64,000 nucleotides of DNA from Negativicutes bacterium (GCA_031292035.1 JARLHX010000398.1:31357-95356), one strand, 5' to 3'; counted from the first letter of the stretch, positions 37,931-47,402 are shown. Notes: generated from the letters alone by a model not told the origin. Numbers and translations: made by a program.

Positions 37931-38707
37931 CTACCAGGTCCAGGGAACCTCCGGATTCTGGATGCAGAATTTTCCCCCGGTAATTTCTATTGCCGTACCG
38001 GTAATATAACTGGCGGCATCGGAGGCCAAAAACACCAGCACTTTGGCCACTTCCTCGGTTTTGCCGAACCGGTTGAGCGAAATCTGCGCCAGCAGCTGCC
38101 GGCCGGTTTCTTCAATCTTCTTTCTGTTGATGTCAGTGGCGACTACTCCGGGAATATAGGCCACCACCCGGATTCCGTACCGGGCAAACTCCGCCGCCAG
38201 ACTCCGCGTCAGGCTTGTCACCCCCGCCTTGGCGGCCGCATAGGCCCCACTGGTAGCCGAAGGCATAACCGAGGCAAAGGAAGAGGCGTTGAGAATGACG
38301 CCGCCACCACTTTCCTTCATATAGCGGGCAGCGATCTGCGAACCCAAAAATACCCCTTTCAGATTGGTTCGCATCACTTCGTCCCATTCGTCGCCGCTCA
38401 TATCAATCAATCGCGCTTTCGGCGAAATCCCGGCATTATTGATCCAGACATCGATCCTGCCGAACTTTTTGAACACTTGTCCGGCAAATGCCTTCAGGTC
38501 CTCTTCGCTGGACACATCTGCGGTTTCAGCAAATAGCTCGTATCCCTTGGCGGTGAATTCCCTGGTGGCGGCGGCAATTTTCTCTATACTGCGGCCACAG
38601 AGCGCCACCCGGCATCCCTCACCGGCAAAAGCCAGCGCCCCCGCTAGACCAATCCCGGTCGCACCGCCGGTAATCACCACTACCTTGTCTTTCAAACCCA
38701 GATCCAT
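37931..38707 (-). CDS. Short-chain dehydrogenase/reductase
   Basis: A 258-residue classical SDR: cofactor motif TGGATGIGLAGA, NNAG (WINNAGISPK), catalytic Ser in LNASSFASV and the YxxxK pair in SGAYAAAKAG. Start at ATG 38707, where AAGGAGCG is 8 nt upstream, rather than the ATG two codons earlier. It heads cluster A on the minus strand, divergent from the sigma-54 activator gene by 151 nt. NAD(P)-dependent oxidation of a hydroxyl group on the pathway substrate is likely; substrate unknown. Confidence 0.9.
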   Translation of the reverse strand: MDLGLKDKVVVITGGATGIGLAGALAFAGEGCRVALCGRSIEKIAAATREFTAKGYELFAETADVSSEEDLKAFAGQVFKKFGRIDVWINNAGISPKARLIDMSGDEWDEVMRTNLKGVFLGSQIAARYMKESGGGVILNASSFASVMPSATSGAYAAAKAGVTSLTRSLAAEFARYGIRVVAYIPGVVATDINRKKIEETGRQLLAQISLNRFGKTEEVAKVLVFLASDAASYITGTAIEITGGKFCIQNPEVPWTW

Positions 38708-38858
38708 GCACATCGCTCCTTAAATCCATATAAAACCATTGTACCCCAGTCGGCTGTGATCTGACAATTTATTCTGACAGAAAACCCCCATTAGCCAGGA
38801 TTTTGGCGTTAAAATACCGAAACCTATCTCCAGTGCCAGATGAGGGGAGTGACCTTCT

Positions 38859-40790
38859 TTGTCCCGAATCGCGTTCATCGCGCCAGATAAGCACCTGTTT
38901 TTAAAAGCCCAGAAAACCATCGCCGACCTCGGCCTCTCGGACAGGGTCGATCTATATTTCGCCAGACTCAAACGGGCCGTGAAACTGGCTGAACACCTCC
39001 AAACCGAATATGTCGACGCCATCGTCACCCGGGGCGGAACAGCCAAATTACTCATGGACTCTAAGGTCCAGATTCCTGTTGTCGAAGTAGTCATCACCGG
39101 TCAGGACTTGGCGCAAGCGCTGCACGAAGTAAAACAGGTTACCGGAAAATCCAATCCGAAGGTTGCCATCATCGCCTTTAAGAATATGGCTCAGGATATC
39201 GAAATACTGTCCAACATTTTAGAAATCGACCTGACCATCTACCCGGTACAAACCGCCGAAGACTTGCCGATAAGGGTGGAAGAAGCGGCCACAGCCGGGC
39301 ATGACATCGTGGTCGGCGGCAAAAAGACGGTCTTTCTGGCCCAAAAGCGGCATTTGCAAGCCGTCGTCATCCAATCCAGCGATTTTTCGGTGCGCTCGGC
39401 CCTAATTTCGGCCCAGAATATTGCCCTGGCGCGTAAAATCGAGAAAGAGCACGCCGAAGAATTCAAGGCGCTAATCGACCACTCCCTCGAAGGAATCATC
39501 AGTCTCAACCGCGGCAGAATCATTCGCGTTTTCAATAAGGCCGCTACCCGTCTGCTCAACCGGCCGGCCGAGGAAATGCTCGGACAACGGATCGATCATG
39601 TCCTTGATTTTTTCCAAGTCGATAGCTGCCTGGCGAGCGGTCAGGCTACCATCGGCCAAGTCCTCCATGTCGGCAAGCTCTGGATAACGGTCAATATTGC
39701 CCCCATTAAGGTTGGCCGGGTGATTGCCGGCGCTGTCATCACCTTTCAGGATATCACCCGGATCCAGGAGCTGGAAATCAGTATCCGCAACCAGGTTCTT
39801 TCGCGAAAATTCGTGGCCAAATACCACTTTGACGACATCCTGGGCATTTCCCCCCCGATCAGTGAAGCCAAAAGAATGGCCCAGGAAATCGCCTCTGTCG
39901 ACGCCACCGTGCTTATCACCGGCGAATCAGGGACAGGCAAGGAACTCTTCGCCCAGAGCATCCATAACCGTAGCCCCCGCAGGAACGGGCCCTTTGTAGC
40001 CATCAACTGCGCCGCTCTTCCGCCCAATCTTCTCGAAAGCGAATTGTTCGGTTATGTTGAAGGGGCCTTCACCGGCGCGACGAAAAAAGGCAAAGCCGGT
40101 CTGTTTGAGCTGGCTCATCGGGGCACGATTTTTCTTGATGAGATATCAGAAATGGATAAATACGGCCAAAGCCGCCTGCTAAGGGTACTGCAGGAGAAAC
40201 AGGTCATGCGGCTGGGGGATGACAAGTATATTCCGATCGATGTCAGAATTATCGCCGCCACCAATAGAAATCTAAACAAAATGGTGGCCGAAGGCCATTT
40301 TCGCCAAGATTTATTTTTCCGATTGAAGGTCCTCACCCTCAATCTCCCTCCCCTGCGCAAGCGCACCGCCGACCCGGAATACCTCGCCCGCCATTTTTTG
40401 CATCATTTTAATACCCTCCACAATAAGGAGCTGGAAATCACCCCGGAAGCTTTCGCCTATCTGACCAAATACAATTGGCCAGGCAATGTCCGGGAGTTAA
40501 TGCATTTTATCGAGCGGTTGAGCATTGTCGCCAATGAAACGATAATCGATCAGACGGTGATCCGCAAATATTTTGAAGACGGCAACGAAGCTCTTCCCGT
40601 CCCCTTCCTCGCCCCCGATATCTCACTCAACCACGAAAAACAACAGATCATTGCGGCCTTGACTCAAACCAACGCCAACATCAAGCAGACGGCCGAGATT
40701 CTCCAAATGGCCCGCAGCACCCTCTACAAAAAACTCAAGGATTATGAAATCGAAGTCCGGAAAATCTATTCCGCAACCTGGCACAACTAG
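38859..40790 (+). CDS. Sigma-54 enhancer-binding activator with PrpR-type N-domain
   Basis: A 643-residue activator. PrpR_N ligand domain about 1-190, PAS about 197-305, AAA+ domain about 325-560 with Walker A GESGTGKE, sigma-54 contact loop GAFTGA, Walker B GTIFLDEI, and a Fis-type helix-turn-helix at the C-terminus (MARSTLYKKLKD). The TTG start has GAGGGGAG 9 nt upstream. It diverges from cluster A, whose ldh gene carries a sigma-54 promoter with a 15-bp inverted repeat; it is the obvious activator of that promoter. The PrpR_N domain implies a small organic acid as inducer. Confidence 0.93.
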   Translation: MSRIAFIAPDKHLFLKAQKTIADLGLSDRVDLYFARLKRAVKLAEHLQTEYVDAIVTRGGTAKLLMDSKVQIPVVEVVITGQDLAQALHEVKQVTGKSNPKVAIIAFKNMAQDIEILSNILEIDLTIYPVQTAEDLPIRVEEAATAGHDIVVGGKKTVFLAQKRHLQAVVIQSSDFSVRSALISAQNIALARKIEKEHAEEFKALIDHSLEGIISLNRGRIIRVFNKAATRLLNRPAEEMLGQRIDHVLDFFQVDSCLASGQATIGQVLHVGKLWITVNIAPIKVGRVIAGAVITFQDITRIQELEISIRNQVLSRKFVAKYHFDDILGISPPISEAKRMAQEIASVDATVLITGESGTGKELFAQSIHNRSPRRNGPFVAINCAALPPNLLESELFGYVEGAFTGATKKGKAGLFELAHRGTIFLDEISEMDKYGQSRLLRVLQEKQVMRLGDDKYIPIDVRIIAATNRNLNKMVAEGHFRQDLFFRLKVLTLNLPPLRKRTADPEYLARHFLHHFNTLHNKELEITPEAFAYLTKYNWPGNVRELMHFIERLSIVANETIIDQTVIRKYFEDGNEALPVPFLAPDISLNHEKQQIIAALTQTNANIKQTAEILQMARSTLYKKLKDYEIEVRKIYSATWHN

Positions 40791-40801
40791 CCGGCTACCT
40801 T

Positions 40802-40841
40802 AAACAAAAGGACAGACACAGTAGTGTCTGTCCTTTTGTTT
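40802..40841. terminator. Bidirectional terminator, perfect 18-bp stem
   Basis: AAACAAAAGGACAGACAC-AGTA-GTGTCTGTCCTTTTGTTT between the activator gene and the convergent transketolase subunit gene. Confidence 0.92.
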
Positions 40842-40894
40842 AAGGCAATGATGTATTTTGCGAGAATATATCGTATTGCTTAAAATTACTAGGC

Positions 40895-41827
40895 TTATTT
40901 CAGAACTTTTTTCACGCAGTCGACGATGGCTTCAGAAGTCAGCCCATAATAGGCCAGCAGCTCATCATAGTTATACGCCGAAGTACCGAAGCTGTCCTGG
41001 ATGCCGACAAAATCCAGCGGTTGACCGGTTTCGCCCCGCAAGGCTTCAGCAATCGCGCTGCCCAGGCCGCCGACGATGCTGTGCTCTTCAGCGGTGACTA
41101 CGGCTTTACAGCCCTTGGCGCTATCGATAACCGCCTGCCGGTCCAGCGGCTTAACGGTACTGACATTGACAACCTTTACCGATATACCTTGCCCTTCCAG
41201 CACCTCGGCCGCCTCCAGAGCCTTGGACACCATAACACCGTTGGCGAAGACAACAACGTCCTTGCCTTCCTTCATGGTATACAGTTTGCCGATCTGATAG
41301 TCGCTGTCCTCGCTGGTGAGAATAGGCAACTCGTTACGGTTGATCCGAAGATACACCGGTCCCGCCCAATTCACCATCGCTTTAACCATTTTACGGGTTT
41401 CCACGGCGTCCACCGGCACCAGGACCGACATATTGGGAATGGCCCGCATGATCGCCATATCTTCGATCGCCTGGTGGGTCGAGCCGTCGCCGAAATCAGA
41501 CAGCCCTGAGCTCGAACCGCAGACCTTGACATTCAGTTTGGCGATGGAAATGGTCTGTCGGAGTTGGTCGTAAGCTCTGCCGGAGGCGAAAACGGCAAAG
41601 GTGCTGATAAAGGGAATCTTGCCAGTCAGCGCCAGTCCCGCGGCAGTGGATGCCATGTTCTGTTCGGCGATACCCATCTCGAAAAACCGCTCAGGATAGG
41701 CGTTCTGAAACAGGATGGACATGGTAGATTTGCCCAGGTCAGCCTCCAGTACGACGATATCTTTATTGTCCTTGCCCAGCTCTACCAGTGTTTCACCGTA
41801 GGCGGTCCTCAGACTTTTGGTGCTCAT
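40895..41827 (-). CDS. Transketolase C-terminal subunit (split enzyme, cluster B)
   Basis: A 310-residue pyrimidine-binding and C-terminal half of a two-subunit transketolase. Catalytic Glu region FEMGIAEQNMASTAAGLA, GDGSTHQAIEDMAIMRAIPN, and the C-terminal domain with VVTAEEHSIVGGLG. GGGGAGGAGGAAAAAT precedes the ATG. Its partner ends 16 nt upstream. Split transketolases of this kind often serve peripheral sugar pathways (such as branched or sulfo sugars) rather than the pentose phosphate cycle; a full-length enzyme for that is present at 25781-27802. Confidence 0.92.
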   Translation of the reverse strand: MSTKSLRTAYGETLVELGKDNKDIVVLEADLGKSTMSILFQNAYPERFFEMGIAEQNMASTAAGLALTGKIPFISTFAVFASGRAYDQLRQTISIAKLNVKVCGSSSGLSDFGDGSTHQAIEDMAIMRAIPNMSVLVPVDAVETRKMVKAMVNWAGPVYLRINRNELPILTSEDSDYQIGKLYTMKEGKDVVVFANGVMVSKALEAAEVLEGQGISVKVVNVSTVKPLDRQAVIDSAKGCKAVVTAEEHSIVGGLGSAIAEALRGETGQPLDFVGIQDSFGTSAYNYDELLAYYGLTSEAIVDCVKKVLK

Positions 41828-41843
41828 ATTTTTCCTCCTCCCC

Positions 41844-42680
41844 TTACTTGCGCAGTTTTTTCAAATCATTCATGGCGCATTCACACTGTTCTGCCGTCAT
41901 CGACCCATTGTGGAAGGCCGCATTGTTTTCCGCAAAGGAGATGCATTTGCCTTTCACCGTGTTGGCGATGATAACTGTCGGCTGGCCCTTTACCTTCTCA
42001 GCCGCGTCCAGCGCCTCGACCACCGCGGCAACGTCATGGCCGTCGATTTCGATGACATTCCAGCCGAAGGCCTCCCACTTGGGCCCTACGGCGCCGATTT
42101 CAAACCTCTCGGCGATGGTTCCGGTGGCCTGCAGTCTGTTCCGGTCGACGATGGCAGTCAGGTTGTCAACTTTGAAACTGGCAGCCGCCATGGCGCCCTC
42201 CCAGATTTGCCCCTCGTTCTGTTCACCGTCGCCGATGATGACATATACTCTGCTTTTGCTCCCGTCCAGTCTCAGACCCAAAGCCATACCGTTGGCGATG
42301 GACAGCCCCTGGCCCAGTGATCCGGTATTGGCTTCGACGCCGGGAGTCCTCAGCATGTCTGGATGGCCTTGCAGCATGCCGCCCAGTGATTTTACTTTTT
42401 TCAGTTCCTCTTTGGGAAAATAACCGGCCATAGCCAGAGCCGCATACTGAACCAAGGCCGCGTGGCCCTTGCTCAAAAGAAAGCGATCCCGATCCTCCAG
42501 TGCCGGATTTTTCGGGTCATGCTTCATCTTGTGAAAATAGAGCGCGGCGACAACCTCTGCGCAGGAGCAGGAGCCACCCAGATGGCCGACCTTGCCGGCG
42601 CCGATCAGATCGCAGATAATGTGCTCCCGAAGACCCAGTGCCTTCTCTTCCAGCATTTTTACCACTTGTTGCGATACCAT
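41844..42680 (-). CDS. Transketolase N-terminal subunit (split enzyme, cluster B)
   Basis: A 278-residue thiamine diphosphate-binding half. Markers: GGSCSCAEVVAALYF, LSKGHAALVQYA, TGSLGQGLSIANGMALG, and the ThDP-Mg motif GDGEQNEGQIWEGAMAA...VDRN. ATG at 42680 has AAGGGAGGAAAGAC before it; the frame could extend six codons but lacks a site. Forms an operon with the alcohol dehydrogenase gene upstream (18-nt gap) and the C-terminal subunit downstream (16-nt gap). Confidence 0.92.
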   Translation of the reverse strand: MVSQQVVKMLEEKALGLREHIICDLIGAGKVGHLGGSCSCAEVVAALYFHKMKHDPKNPALEDRDRFLLSKGHAALVQYAALAMAGYFPKEELKKVKSLGGMLQGHPDMLRTPGVEANTGSLGQGLSIANGMALGLRLDGSKSRVYVIIGDGEQNEGQIWEGAMAAASFKVDNLTAIVDRNRLQATGTIAERFEIGAVGPKWEAFGWNVIEIDGHDVAAVVEALDAAEKVKGQPTVIIANTVKGKCISFAENNAAFHNGSMTAEQCECAMNDLKKLRK

Positions 42681-42698
42681 GTCTTTCCTCCCTTTCAA

Positions 42699-43724
42699 CT
42701 AGTTATTCAGAATGACTTTAATAAGTGGACCGGGGTCTTTAGCCAGCTTCGCAAACAATTCGATCCCCTTTTCCATCATCGGTACCTTTAGGCTGATCAT
42801 CGGCTCGACATTGAGTTTGCCGCTGTTTAATATCTCCACCACATCGCCGAATTCAACAAAAGTATAGAGAAATGTCCCGAATACCTTCAGTTCCCTTGTG
42901 ACGATTTCTTGCATGTTGATATTGATCATTTTGGCCGAGTTGCCGATCCACACCGCTGTCCCGCCCACCCTCAAGGCGGCCATAGCCTGCTGCACTGTGG
43001 GCGTTGCGCCTACCGCTTCAAAAGCGAAATCCACGCCGACTCCGTTTGTCGCATTTTTAATGATGTCACTCATATTGTCTGTTGCCGGGTTAATGACGCA
43101 ATCGGCGCCCATCTCTTTGGCGACACCGAGGCGAATATCGCTTAGGTCTGATATGAAAATCTTAGCCGGATTGCGCATCTTGACTAACGCCAGGGCCAGC
43201 AATCCGATTGTTCCCGCGCCCACAATGAGAACATTTTTACCGGTCAGATCACCGGCGTGGTTGACCCCCCGATAGGAAACCGCCAATGGTTCCATCATCG
43301 AGCCGACTTCATAGGAAACAGCATCAGCAAGTTTGAACAGCAGTTTGGCCGGAATCGATACATATTCGGCCATGGCTCCATTGCATTCAAGTACTCCAAG
43401 GGCTTTTTTATTCAGACATACATGAACATTCCCCTGACGGCAGGGTTCACAATCGCCGCAGAAGATAACAGGATAGGGCGCTACCCGGTCGCCGACTTTG
43501 ATGTTGGTCACGCCTTCCCCGACTTCGGCAACCTGACCGGAAAATTCATGTCCCATAACCATCGGCGGGGTTCTTCTGCCGGTAATGCCCAGGTAGCCAT
43601 GAACATCCGATCCGCAGATACCGCAGGCCTTAACGCGGATCAATGCCTCTCCAGGCGCTGGTTTGAGGTCGGCGATCTCAGCCAGCCGCAGGTCCTCCGG
43701 CCCGTAATACACCAGTGCTTTCAT
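42699..43724 (-). CDS. Zinc-dependent alcohol dehydrogenase (MDR family, cluster B)
   Basis: A 341-residue medium-chain dehydrogenase. Catalytic zinc site CGICGSDVHGY and GHEFSG; structural zinc cysteines CGDCEPCRQGNVHVC; NAD motif VGAGTIGLLALAL. Closest in appearance to sorbitol/galactitol-phosphate/threonine dehydrogenase relatives, so it probably oxidises a secondary hydroxyl of a polyol or sugar acid. GAGGAGGAGTAAAGACG precedes the ATG. First enzyme of the adh-tktN-tktC unit; likely makes the ketose used by the split transketolase. Confidence 0.92.
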   Translation of the reverse strand: MKALVYYGPEDLRLAEIADLKPAPGEALIRVKACGICGSDVHGYLGITGRRTPPMVMGHEFSGQVAEVGEGVTNIKVGDRVAPYPVIFCGDCEPCRQGNVHVCLNKKALGVLECNGAMAEYVSIPAKLLFKLADAVSYEVGSMMEPLAVSYRGVNHAGDLTGKNVLIVGAGTIGLLALALVKMRNPAKIFISDLSDIRLGVAKEMGADCVINPATDNMSDIIKNATNGVGVDFAFEAVGATPTVQQAMAALRVGGTAVWIGNSAKMININMQEIVTRELKVFGTFLYTFVEFGDVVEILNSGKLNVEPMISLKVPMMEKGIELFAKLAKDPGPLIKVILNN

Positions 43725-43822
43725 CGTCTTTACTCCTCCTCGCTATTTAACCTTTTCCCAGTACTCCATCCCAAACCACATCAGGGCCTGGTTGTTTAAC
43801 CCACCCCATCGCCTGGTATGAG

Positions 43823-44524
43823 TTAGTCCTCATCGATGTATTTTTGCGATACATCGTCATAGGTACTGTCGATATGTTCCTGCATCCAGCGCCGGGCCGA
43901 TACCGGGTCCCGGTCACGGATGGCGGCAAAGATCAGCGGATGGTATTTCAGTGCCCGCTCGATCCCCATAATGGTATTGATTTTATTATAATATCTCACC
44001 AGGATGTCCCTGATAATGTTGGAAACAGCAAAAAGCAGCGAGTTCTTGGTCGCCCTGGCTATTTCCAGATGAAAGCCCAGGTCGGCTACCGCAAAAGCGA
44101 CTACCGGCTGGCGAATGCGATCCATTTCAGCCAACACTTCGGCCATCCGGGCCAAATCGACATCATCGGCGTTGAGAGCGGCCAGTGCCGCGCTTTCGGC
44201 CTCCACAATCAGCCGGTACTGCAGAATCTCCATCATGTTTTTGCGACTTTGCGCCAGCAGCGGTAAAAGAGGATTCATGAGCATGCCTGGGGTTACTTCC
44301 AGCACATACGTCCCCTCACCCTGCCTGGTGTGGACTACACCCATGGCCGCCAGCTTCTGCAATGCCTCCCGAACCGGTACCCGGCTGGTGTCAAAAAGGC
44401 GGGACAGCTCGTTTTCCGAGGGAAGCTTGGTTCCAGGCGACCAGATTCCGTTGGCGATATTGCCCAAAATCTGTTCCACAATTTCGGCGCTGACCTGTCG
44501 GCGTATAATCGGCTTTACAACCAC
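43823..44524 (-). CDS. GntR family regulator, FCD (FadR-like) subfamily
   Basis: A 233-residue repressor. N-terminal winged helix (about 10-72) with PSENELSRLFDTSRVPVREALQKL-type recognition segment and HTRQGEGTYV wing; FCD ligand domain about 95-220 with its metal-binding Asp/His positions (FHLEIA, KYHPLIFAAI, MQEHI). The GTG start has AAAGGAGGG upstream. It precedes the adh-tkt genes on the same strand and probably represses cluster B; a partially symmetric TAATACATGTTATA element lies at 44551-44564 just upstream. Confidence 0.92.
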   Translation of the reverse strand: MVVKPIIRRQVSAEIVEQILGNIANGIWSPGTKLPSENELSRLFDTSRVPVREALQKLAAMGVVHTRQGEGTYVLEVTPGMLMNPLLPLLAQSRKNMMEILQYRLIVEAESAALAALNADDVDLARMAEVLAEMDRIRQPVVAFAVADLGFHLEIARATKNSLLFAVSNIIRDILVRYYNKINTIMGIERALKYHPLIFAAIRDRDPVSARRWMQEHIDSTYDDVSQKYIDED

Positions 44525-44653
44525 AAAATCCCTCCTTTTTCGGCAACTTGTAATACATGTTATATGTTATGAGCATTTATATTCGTTTTCCGCCGCAAGA
44601 CTCCTGCCTAAAACATCCAAATTACTATAATAATTTGAATATTTTTCCACAAT

Positions 44654-44685
44654 AAAAAAAAGACCCGAAAACATCCAGGTCTTTT
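44654..44685 (-). terminator. Terminator after the small UxaA subunit gene (cluster B)
   Basis: AAAAGACC/GGTCTTTT stem with 13-nt loop; the minus-strand tail is a run of T residues. Separates the UxaA pair from the gntR-adh-tkt group. Confidence 0.8.
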
Positions 44686-44699
44686 CCGTAACTTCTTTT

Positions 44700-44993
44700 T
44701 CAATCCTTATCGCCGCGGCCCCGGCAGCTTTCAATGTTGTGAACATGAACATGCTGCCCGGCTTTAATATCGGTAAGAGCAGCGCCGATGGACTCGCCGT
44801 ACTTCATGACAACCTCGCCTTTGGCGATCTCTCGGGTAGCAAATTTATGGCCAAAAGGAATGTTCTCTATCACCAGCAGACTCGGCGTCTTATCTTCCAT
44901 GGCAAAGCTCACCTGTGTACCGGCAGCGATATCCTCAACCACTGTAGCCACATTGTCGATCGCCTTCATTTGGATGGCCCTGTATTTCGCCAT
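44700..44993 (-). CDS. UxaA-family hydrolase small subunit, SAF domain (cluster B)
   Basis: A 97-residue SAF-domain subunit, paralogue of 31123-31404: both share DNVATVVE, FGHKFATR, KKGE/AKGE and QHVHVHN followed by RGRGDK. AAAGGAGATAAACT precedes the ATG. It is placed 26 nt after the large subunit gene and followed by a terminator. As with the other pair, altronate/galactarate-type dehydration and (R)-sulfolactate desulfonation cannot be separated without phylogeny. Confidence 0.88.
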   Translation of the reverse strand: MAKYRAIQMKAIDNVATVVEDIAAGTQVSFAMEDKTPSLLVIENIPFGHKFATREIAKGEVVMKYGESIGAALTDIKAGQHVHVHNIESCRGRGDKD

Positions 44994-45019
44994 AGTTTAT
45001 CTCCTTTCCGCTTGCCGCA

Positions 45020-46183
45020 TCACATCGTCGGGCCGATGCGCCAGATGCCGAAATCGTTATGCCCCAGAATCTCAGCCTTGGTCAATTTTCCTGAGGCCAC
45101 CTTCAGCATTTCGTCAAAGATCCGTTGGCCGACCTCTTGCACCGTTTCATCCCCTGAAATGATGGTGCCGGCATTCATATCCATGTCATCCTTCATTCTT
45201 TCATACAGCGCCGTATTGGTGGCGACTTTAATGGACGGGATGATGGGCGAACCGGTCGGCGTTCCCCGTCCGGTGGTAAATACGGCAATTTGGCAGCCGC
45301 CGGAGGCCATGCCGGTAAGCTGCTCGATGTCCTGGCCGGGCGTATCCATATAGATCAAACCCTTTTGGGTAATCTTCTCCGCATATTCGATAACCGCCTG
45401 AAGGGGCCGGGTACCTGCCTTATAGACGCACCCCAGGGATTTTTCCTCAATGGTCGAAAGGCCGCCGTCGATATTGCCGGGAGACGGATTGCTGCCCCGC
45501 ATGTCGACCCCGATCGCTCTGGCCGACTGCTCGCAGCGGTCGATCACTTGATAGCAGCGATCGGCAACCTGCTGGTTGACAGCCCGTTTGGCGACAATAT
45601 GCTCGGCGCCGATCAGCTCCGGCGTTTCCGCCAGCACCGCCGTTCCCCCGGCGTCGATAAGAATATCGCTGGCCGCACCCACAGCCGGATTGCCAGACAG
45701 GCCGGAGCAAGCATCCGAGCCGCCGCATTCGGTGCCCAGGATAAGCTCTCCGGCATCGGCCGGCTCCCGCTGCAGGAGAGACGCTGCCAGCACCATTTCC
45801 TGCGCCGCAGTCGCACCGGCCATAATCGATTTATGCGATCCGCCCTCATCCTGGATAATGACGCAGTGTACCGGCTTATAGGGACACTGTCTCTTGATTT
45901 CAGCAGCAATATCTTGAGCCCGCGACACTTCGCACCCCAAACCTACAACAACTACGCCGTACACATTGGGATGGGTGCCGTGGCCGACAAAAACCCGGGC
46001 AGTCTGGGCTGCGTCCGGAGCCAGCTGAGAGCAGCCGTGCTGATGTTCGAACCATGTCGTCCCCTTAACGTTTTGCGATATGGCTCTGACCACCTGGTTC
46101 GCGCAAACCACGGTGGGCATGATTAATACATGATTGCGGGTTCCTACACTGCCGTCGGGACGGCGATAACCCAAAAAATTCAC
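45020..46183 (-). CDS. UxaA-family hydrolase large subunit (cluster B)
   Basis: A 387-residue paralogue of 31430-32593, with the same landmarks GYRRPDGSVGTRNHVLIMP, EHQHGCSQL, GLGCE, GTECGGSDACSG, MRGSNPSPGN and MDTPGQD. One difference is notable: GRGTCCGSP in cluster A reads GRGTPTGSP here, so two cysteines are missing at a likely active-site loop and the substrates may differ. The GTG start has AAGGAGG upstream. It lies downstream of a DHDPS-like aldolase gene, consistent with a dehydratase-aldolase sequence to pyruvate. Confidence 0.88.
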   Translation of the reverse strand: MNFLGYRRPDGSVGTRNHVLIMPTVVCANQVVRAISQNVKGTTWFEHQHGCSQLAPDAAQTARVFVGHGTHPNVYGVVVVGLGCEVSRAQDIAAEIKRQCPYKPVHCVIIQDEGGSHKSIMAGATAAQEMVLAASLLQREPADAGELILGTECGGSDACSGLSGNPAVGAASDILIDAGGTAVLAETPELIGAEHIVAKRAVNQQVADRCYQVIDRCEQSARAIGVDMRGSNPSPGNIDGGLSTIEEKSLGCVYKAGTRPLQAVIEYAEKITQKGLIYMDTPGQDIEQLTGMASGGCQIAVFTTGRGTPTGSPIIPSIKVATNTALYERMKDDMDMNAGTIISGDETVQEVGQRIFDEMLKVASGKLTKAEILGHNDFGIWRIGPTM

Positions 46184-46249
46184 ACCAATGCCTCCTTCTG
46201 CAACTGAGAAACTTCTGTTGTTTTAGTACCACAATACGAATGCCTGGGG

Positions 46250-47176
46250 TCAATCCCGCTTTAGCCCTTCCTTGTCCATCATCACGAAGACTTCCTGCAG
46301 TTCGGTCTTGATCCGGGCTTTCACGCCACTGAAATTGATTTCTTCCCCTGCCGCCAATGGCTGCTTGGGCGGCCCCATTTTAAAGCCGCGCAATTCCATG
46401 GCAGCTTTGAAGCCTAACGGAAGGGACACGGCAAACATCGCCCGGATAATCGCCAGGATGGAGATTTGGAGACGATTGGCTCTGGCAAAATCGCCGGCAT
46501 GGTGCGCATCCCAAATACCGACCATCACTTCCGGCAACAGTCCGGCTATCCCGGTTACACATCCCGCCGCACCGATGGTCAGGGCCGGCGCCAGGATTTC
46601 CTCCCGGCCGACCATAAAGTTCATTTCCGAGCCAGCGAGTCGCACTTTATCCATATAGTGCATGAATTCAACCAGATTGCCGCTGGAATCCTTCATCCCG
46701 ACTACATTGGGGCGACGGCTCATTCGTTCGACCACATCGGAGGAAATCGGGGAACAGAAAAGGGGGATATTGTAGAGAATGACTGGGAGATCTACCGAGT
46801 CGGCGACGATTTCAAAATGCTTTTCAATGCTTTCCTGAGTAATCGAATAATAATACGGCGGGCAGACCACCACTGCCTGGCAGCCTAGCTCCTCCGCTTT
46901 TTTCGCCAGCTTGACCGAATTGGCGGCGCAGGTAGTACTGACCCCCGGAGTCACCGCCGCTCTGCCCTTGGCAGCATCCATGACGATTTCCATACAGCGG
47001 CAGCTCTGCTCAAATGACATATGGGCAAATTCGCCGACAGAGCTGACCGGGAACAGGCCATGCAGACCCTTTGTGATACCAAACTCCACTATTTCGCGTA
47101 GTACAGGTTCATTAATCTCGCCATCGGCTGTGAAAGGAGTCAGCATCGCCGAATATACACCCTTTGGTTTAAACAT
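46250..47176 (-). CDS. DHDPS/KDG-aldolase-like lyase (cluster B)
   Basis: A 308-residue class I aldolase of the DapA superfamily. Features: SSVGEFAHMS (carboxylate-binding loop region), YNIPLF with catalytic Tyr, and Schiff-base Lys in VVGMKDSSGN. ATG 47176 chosen for AGGAGGAATCGATTT; a longer frame would add 17 residues. Neighbourhood (dehydratase pair, MFS, IclR) favours a 2-keto-3-deoxy acid aldolase giving pyruvate and an aldehyde, rather than lysine biosynthesis. Specific substrate not determinable from sequence alone. Confidence 0.9.
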   Translation of the reverse strand: MFKPKGVYSAMLTPFTADGEINEPVLREIVEFGITKGLHGLFPVSSVGEFAHMSFEQSCRCMEIVMDAAKGRAAVTPGVSTTCAANSVKLAKKAEELGCQAVVVCPPYYYSITQESIEKHFEIVADSVDLPVILYNIPLFCSPISSDVVERMSRRPNVVGMKDSSGNLVEFMHYMDKVRLAGSEMNFMVGREEILAPALTIGAAGCVTGIAGLLPEVMVGIWDAHHAGDFARANRLQISILAIIRAMFAVSLPLGFKAAMELRGFKMGPPKQPLAAGEEINFSGVKARIKTELQEVFVMMDKEGLKRD

Positions 47177-47402
47177 AAATCGATTCCTCCTGCTATTAGT
47201 CTTTGCTAAAGTGTGAAATAACTGCAATCTCTTCGGGGTTATGAAACACCACTATATTATCCGCACCAAGCATCGCGGGTTGCTTTCAATCCTCAAAAAG
47301 AAGTTAGGCTGTCCCTCTATCCTTCCGGGTAACTTCCTCCGCGTAACCATCCCCCTCATAGCAAGCACCCCTCAACTAGACTACGAAATCCGTTAAAATG
47401 GG

